From the NCBI GenBank assembly GCA_019116025.1, contig DXCM01000021.1, forward strand, positions 62,001 through 126,000: a stretch of 64,000 nt of DNA, given 5' to 3'. The DNA comes from Candidatus Companilactobacillus pullicola (GTDB taxonomy: Bacteria; Bacillota; Bacilli; Lactobacillales; Lactobacillaceae). This document shows positions 61,095-64,000 of this stretch, piece by piece. Each line of letters begins with the position of its first letter. The first letter of the stretch is position 1. Both the position numbers and the translations under genes were made by a program. Under the pieces are notes generated by a model. It did not search any database and had not been told where the DNA came from. It saw only the letters and a program-made list of their open reading frames with translations.

Positions 61095-61766
61095 CTATTT
61101 TTCAAACAGATCATATTTTCTCTGATAGTTACCAAATAATTTGATCCAACGTTTACCAACCAATAATAACAAGACGGCGGTAAAGACGGCATGAACCACA
61201 TCAAAATAAAAACTAGCTGCTAAAGAAGTTAAAATACTTTGCCAACTAATAGGATTTACAAAGCCAATAATGTAATAGATATCCATGATCCAACCCATGA
61301 TAAATCCTGATAGAAAGCCCCAAACAACTAACTTCCAAGTAGCGACGTTTTTATTCAACATTAAACCTGAAACCAGACCTATCAAGCCCAAAGCAAACAT
61401 TTGCCAGGGAGTCCAAGCACCTTGTCCAAAATACATATTTGAAGTCAAGGCAATGATTGTTCCCATTAAAAAACCAGTTTCCGGACCACTAACAATTGCT
61501 CCCAAAATTAAAATGAATAATTCTGGTTTGACCGCTGGAATCGCCGCAAAGATAATTCTTCCGACAACCGCCAAAGCACAAATAATAGCGATAAAGACAA
61601 TTTCTCGTGAAGTATGTGGTGACTTCTCAAACTTCCAAAAATATATTCCTAAAGTTAAAATCAAAAATCCAAATGAAAATAGTAGATAATTTTTACTCGA
61701 AAAAACAGCCATTAAGATTAGTACTAAGACTGCCAAAACTAATAGTGAAATTGATTTACGATTCAC
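61095..61766 (-). CDS. ECF transporter S component (possibly cobalamin, CbrT-like)
   Basis: 223 residues, about seven hydrophobic stretches. Family-like sections are REIVFIAIICALAVVGRIIF, GPETGFLMGTIIALTSNMYFG and QGAWTPWQMFALGLIGLVSG. This type of S component, next to a fused double ATPase and a T protein, is often predicted for cobalamin or precursors. The PduO gene 2 kb away supports that, but the vitamin is not proven. It overlaps the end of the ATPase gene by 11 bases. Confidence 0.78.
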   Translation of the reverse strand: MNRKSISLLVLAVLVLILMAVFSSKNYLLFSFGFLILTLGIYFWKFEKSPHTSREIVFIAIICALAVVGRIIFAAIPAVKPELFILILGAIVSGPETGFLMGTIIALTSNMYFGQGAWTPWQMFALGLIGLVSGLMLNKNVATWKLVVWGFLSGFIMGWIMDIYYIIGFVNPISWQSILTSLAASFYFDVVHAVFTAVLLLLVGKRWIKLFGNYQRKYDLFEK

Positions 61767-63360
61767 GTTTCTTAATATCCTTCCATGATAAGGCTAGTGG
61801 GAAAGTTTCTCGCACTGCCTTATTTATTTCTGTCGTGTAGAAAAACTTATCCTTAAAAAAGACCGTTGGTGTTGCAAATTGACTGATCTTGCCATCAAAC
61901 ATCATCGCAATTTGATCAAAGAACCTCGCCGCAAATAACAAATCATGACTATTTACGAACACTGTGCCACCGTCTTTTTGAAATTGTTGCAACATCTTTC
62001 CTAATTCCAACTTCTTGTTAGGATCTAATCCCTTAGTCGGTTCATCCAAAAATAGGATTTGAGGATTCTTAATGAAACCTAACGCCAGAGCTAAGAATTC
62101 CTGTTGCCCACCACTGAGATCATAAGGACTAGTTTGTTCCAGACCTGTTAGAGAAAATTTTTCTAGCACCGCTTCAAGGTTCGTGTCACGCTTACTTTCT
62201 TGCAATTGGTAATTGATTTCTTCAGCTACCGTATCCTTCATAAACAATGTAGCTGGATTCTGTGGGAGAACAAACACTTTCTGATAGAAATCATCTTGCA
62301 GTTTTTTACCAGCAAACAAAATCTTACCTGACTGCGGCTTTAATTGACGAGTGATCGTCTTTAGTAGAGTCGTCTTCCCCATTCCATTAGGACCAATCAC
62401 ACAATAAGACTGCCCTTTTTTGAGCTCAAAACTGACATTATCAACAATCTGTGGGCCATTGAAATCAAAACGAAAATTTAATCGCTTGATCTCTAAAATA
62501 TTTTCAGCGGAAGTGTCGACCTCAATCTTACGAGAACCGCAATTAAGCGATTCCCTATGTTGATTTATGAGAAGGCCGACATCTTTATTGCTCAGTGGTA
62601 ATGGCTTCTCTGTGGGTAAATTTAGTTCTAGGATTAGACGATCGACCTGGGTCAAATAGTTTCTGAGTTTCGGATTTTGATAGATATCACGCAATCCTGT
62701 ATCCACTGTTGCATCCTCAATCAATTTGCCGTTCTCCATGACTAGCAATCTATTAGCGTAACGGATTGCCCGATCAAGTTCGTGTTCCACCAACAATACT
62801 GTCATATTCAACTCTTCGTTGATTTTATGAACCATCTGCAACAATTTTTCAGCCGCAATTGGATCTAGCTGTGAAGTCGGTTCATCCAATAAAAGAACTT
62901 TAGGCTTTAAAATCAAGGCACTAGCCAAATTAACTAGCTGTTTTTGGCCACCAGAGAGGTGCTTCTCATTAAGATCGAGCAAGCTAATAATCCCTAAATA
63001 ACTAGCTATTTCCGTGATTCGAAGTTGAATCTCATTTTGGTCGCAGCCTTGATTATCCAAGACAAATTTCAGCTCATCACGTGGTGTTTCCATAATCATC
63101 TGATTATCAACAAATTGAGAAACGTAAGCAAAACTATTGTTATCTCGTGACAGGTCAGTCACCAGTTCACCAGACAATACTTTCCCAACTGCAAGATCTG
63201 GCAACATTTGTTTTAACAAGGTACTTTTACCACTGCCAGTCTCACCGATCAACATGATGAAATCCCCTGTTTGCACGGAAAAATTCAAATTATTTAACGA
63301 TATTTTTTGACTGTTGTTGTATCTGAAGCTGTAATCTTTGAAATGTAGAATTTCCACCAT
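61756..63360 (-). CDS. ECF transporter ATPase, two fused ABC domains
   Basis: 534 residues. Domain 1: Walker A IGETGSGKSTLLKQ, signature HLSGGQKQLVNLA, Walker B VLLLDEPTSQLD. Domain 2: Walker A GPNGMGKTTLLKT, signature DLSGGQQEFLALA, Walker B ILFLDEPTKGLD. Both sites look complete. EcfA and EcfA' are joined in one chain, a variant common in dedicated (group I) ECF transporters. The start overlaps the T-protein gene by 67 bases; GGAGGGG just before the ATG supports it. Confidence 0.9.
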   Translation of the reverse strand: MVEILHFKDYSFRYNNSQKISLNNLNFSVQTGDFIMLIGETGSGKSTLLKQMLPDLAVGKVLSGELVTDLSRDNNSFAYVSQFVDNQMIMETPRDELKFVLDNQGCDQNEIQLRITEIASYLGIISLLDLNEKHLSGGQKQLVNLASALILKPKVLLLDEPTSQLDPIAAEKLLQMVHKINEELNMTVLLVEHELDRAIRYANRLLVMENGKLIEDATVDTGLRDIYQNPKLRNYLTQVDRLILELNLPTEKPLPLSNKDVGLLINQHRESLNCGSRKIEVDTSAENILEIKRLNFRFDFNGPQIVDNVSFELKKGQSYCVIGPNGMGKTTLLKTITRQLKPQSGKILFAGKKLQDDFYQKVFVLPQNPATLFMKDTVAEEINYQLQESKRDTNLEAVLEKFSLTGLEQTSPYDLSGGQQEFLALALGFIKNPQILFLDEPTKGLDPNKKLELGKMLQQFQKDGGTVFVNSHDLLFAARFFDQIAMMFDGKISQFATPTVFFKDKFFYTTEINKAVRETFPLALSWKDIKKRES

Positions 63361-64000
63361 AAGTAATTTACCCCTCCAAATAAAACTGGCAATAATATTA
63401 AGAATACGTTTATCAAAAGTAAAATCAATTCCGAACTCGTAAAGCTTAATCGGACGTCAATTGAACCGAGATTGATGACTCCAATTTTGTTGATAGACAT
63501 TACGATGTCAGCTACTAAGCCCAGAATTATTAATCCAGACAAAAGAAAATCAGAACCTCGATATTCCAATCTTCCGACACTTTTTTGACGATTATTGAAA
63601 CCTCGTAATATCAAGGTATCAGAAACATTCATAAAACTAGCAACAGCTTTATTCAAGATCATTTCCATTAAATCCATCGTTGATTTCAGTTTAGACCGTT
63701 GTAATTCTTTTTGCGTCCGAAACTTTTTAATCGCTTTAGTTTCGTTATAGATTTGAATGATTCGAGGAATAAATTGAATTGTCAGAATAAAAATCAAGGC
63801 AACGTTTTTTAACAGACTCGACAATAACTCAAAAACTGTTTTAACTCGAATTAAAGCGTTATAAATGTAAAAAGCCCACAACAAATTCACAAAAGAGACT
63901 CCTAAAATAAATCCATTCAACAACGATTCCTGAGTGATTTGAAACGAATAAAAAATCCACAGAATACTTTTCCCACGTTGATTCAAAATCAGATTAAAAA
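63294..64000 (-). CDS. ECF transporter T protein, start beyond the window
   Basis: At least 230 residues; the frame stays open to the end of the window and the typical EcfT opening (NLILNQRGKSILWIF) suggests that a few residues lie outside. Hydrophobic helices surround the cytoplasmic coupling helices, which carry the Arg signatures NETKAIKKFRTQKELQRSKL and SDTLILRGFNNRQ. It links the S component to the ATPase. First visible gene of the T-A-S operon. Confidence 0.85.
   Translation of the reverse strand, partial: FNLILNQRGKSILWIFYSFQITQESLLNGFILGVSFVNLLWAFYIYNALIRVKTVFELLSSLLKNVALIFILTIQFIPRIIQIYNETKAIKKFRTQKELQRSKLKSTMDLMEMILNKAVASFMNVSDTLILRGFNNRQKSVGRLEYRGSDFLLSGLIILGLVADIVMSINKIGVINLGSIDVRLSFTSSELILLLINVFLILLPVLFGGVNYLWWKFYISKITASDTTTVKKYR

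Overview
The window looks like a chromosomal segment of a low-GC Gram-positive lactic acid bacterium. I infer Lactobacillaceae, and the gene set (gluconate operon, C69 dipeptidase, DUF915 hydrolase, WxL cluster, ECF transporter, GH65 phosphorylase, several PTS loci) fits a Companilactobacillus-like genome. The basis is AT-rich sequence, strong AGGAGG ribosome sites, frequent TTG starts, CcpA-type cre sites and family recognition from memory; no search was run. I see no tRNA, rRNA, CRISPR array, transposase or phage gene.

Layout. 1-6.7 kb is an alpha-mannoside locus: a cellobiose-family PTS EIIC, a GH38 and a GH125 alpha-mannosidase and the start of a GH3 glycosidase, divergent from a GntR/UTRA regulator, with a cre site in between. 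6.7-16.9 kb is housekeeping and accessory metabolism: two MDR oxidoreductases, AzlCD, an LtaS-type LTA synthase, MerR, an O-acetyltransferase, a DUF6056-like membrane protein, an Old Yellow Enzyme-type reductase and an SMR pump. 16.9-18.8 kb is a WxL/DUF916 surface pair with a structured leader. 18.8-21 kb is an NrtR-like regulator and a NiaP-like transporter, separated by a perfect 31-bp palindrome. 21-29.4 kb holds a MarR-GNAT-B3/B4 operon, small membrane proteins, oxidoreductases, an ACT protein, a DUF915 hydrolase and a C69 dipeptidase. 29.5-33.4 kb is a fructose-family PTS operon whose EIIBC gene is frameshifted, with its PRD regulator.

33.5-43.5 kb is gluconate catabolism: gntP-gntK-gnd divergent from an RpiR regulator, then a second gntP-gntK pair. 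A TetR remnant and a LysM surface protein lie between the pairs. 43.9-50 kb contains a GNAT, a small membrane protein and a divergent EIIABC PTS / GH65 phosphorylase pair. 50-58 kb contains a MATE exporter, an HSL-type esterase divergent from a ROK regulator, a HAD-AraC-HAD operon and a second O-acetyltransferase. 58.3-64 kb contains a PduO-type cobalamin adenosyltransferase, a glycerol facilitator, an aminoglycoside 6-adenylyltransferase-like gene and an ECF transporter (S, fused double ATPase, T).

The most unusual content is not a gene. Seven copies (six near-complete, one truncated) of a roughly 170-bp multi-branched palindromic element lie in the intergenic gaps, in three sequence types. 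The paired arms change in step while short unpaired motifs stay the same. Two pairs of copies form head-to-head composites of about 520-550 bp at 38.6-39.1 kb and 54.3-54.9 kb, in opposite orientation. They are linked to a second family of about 70-bp hairpins that end transcription units. I could not match these elements to a described family.
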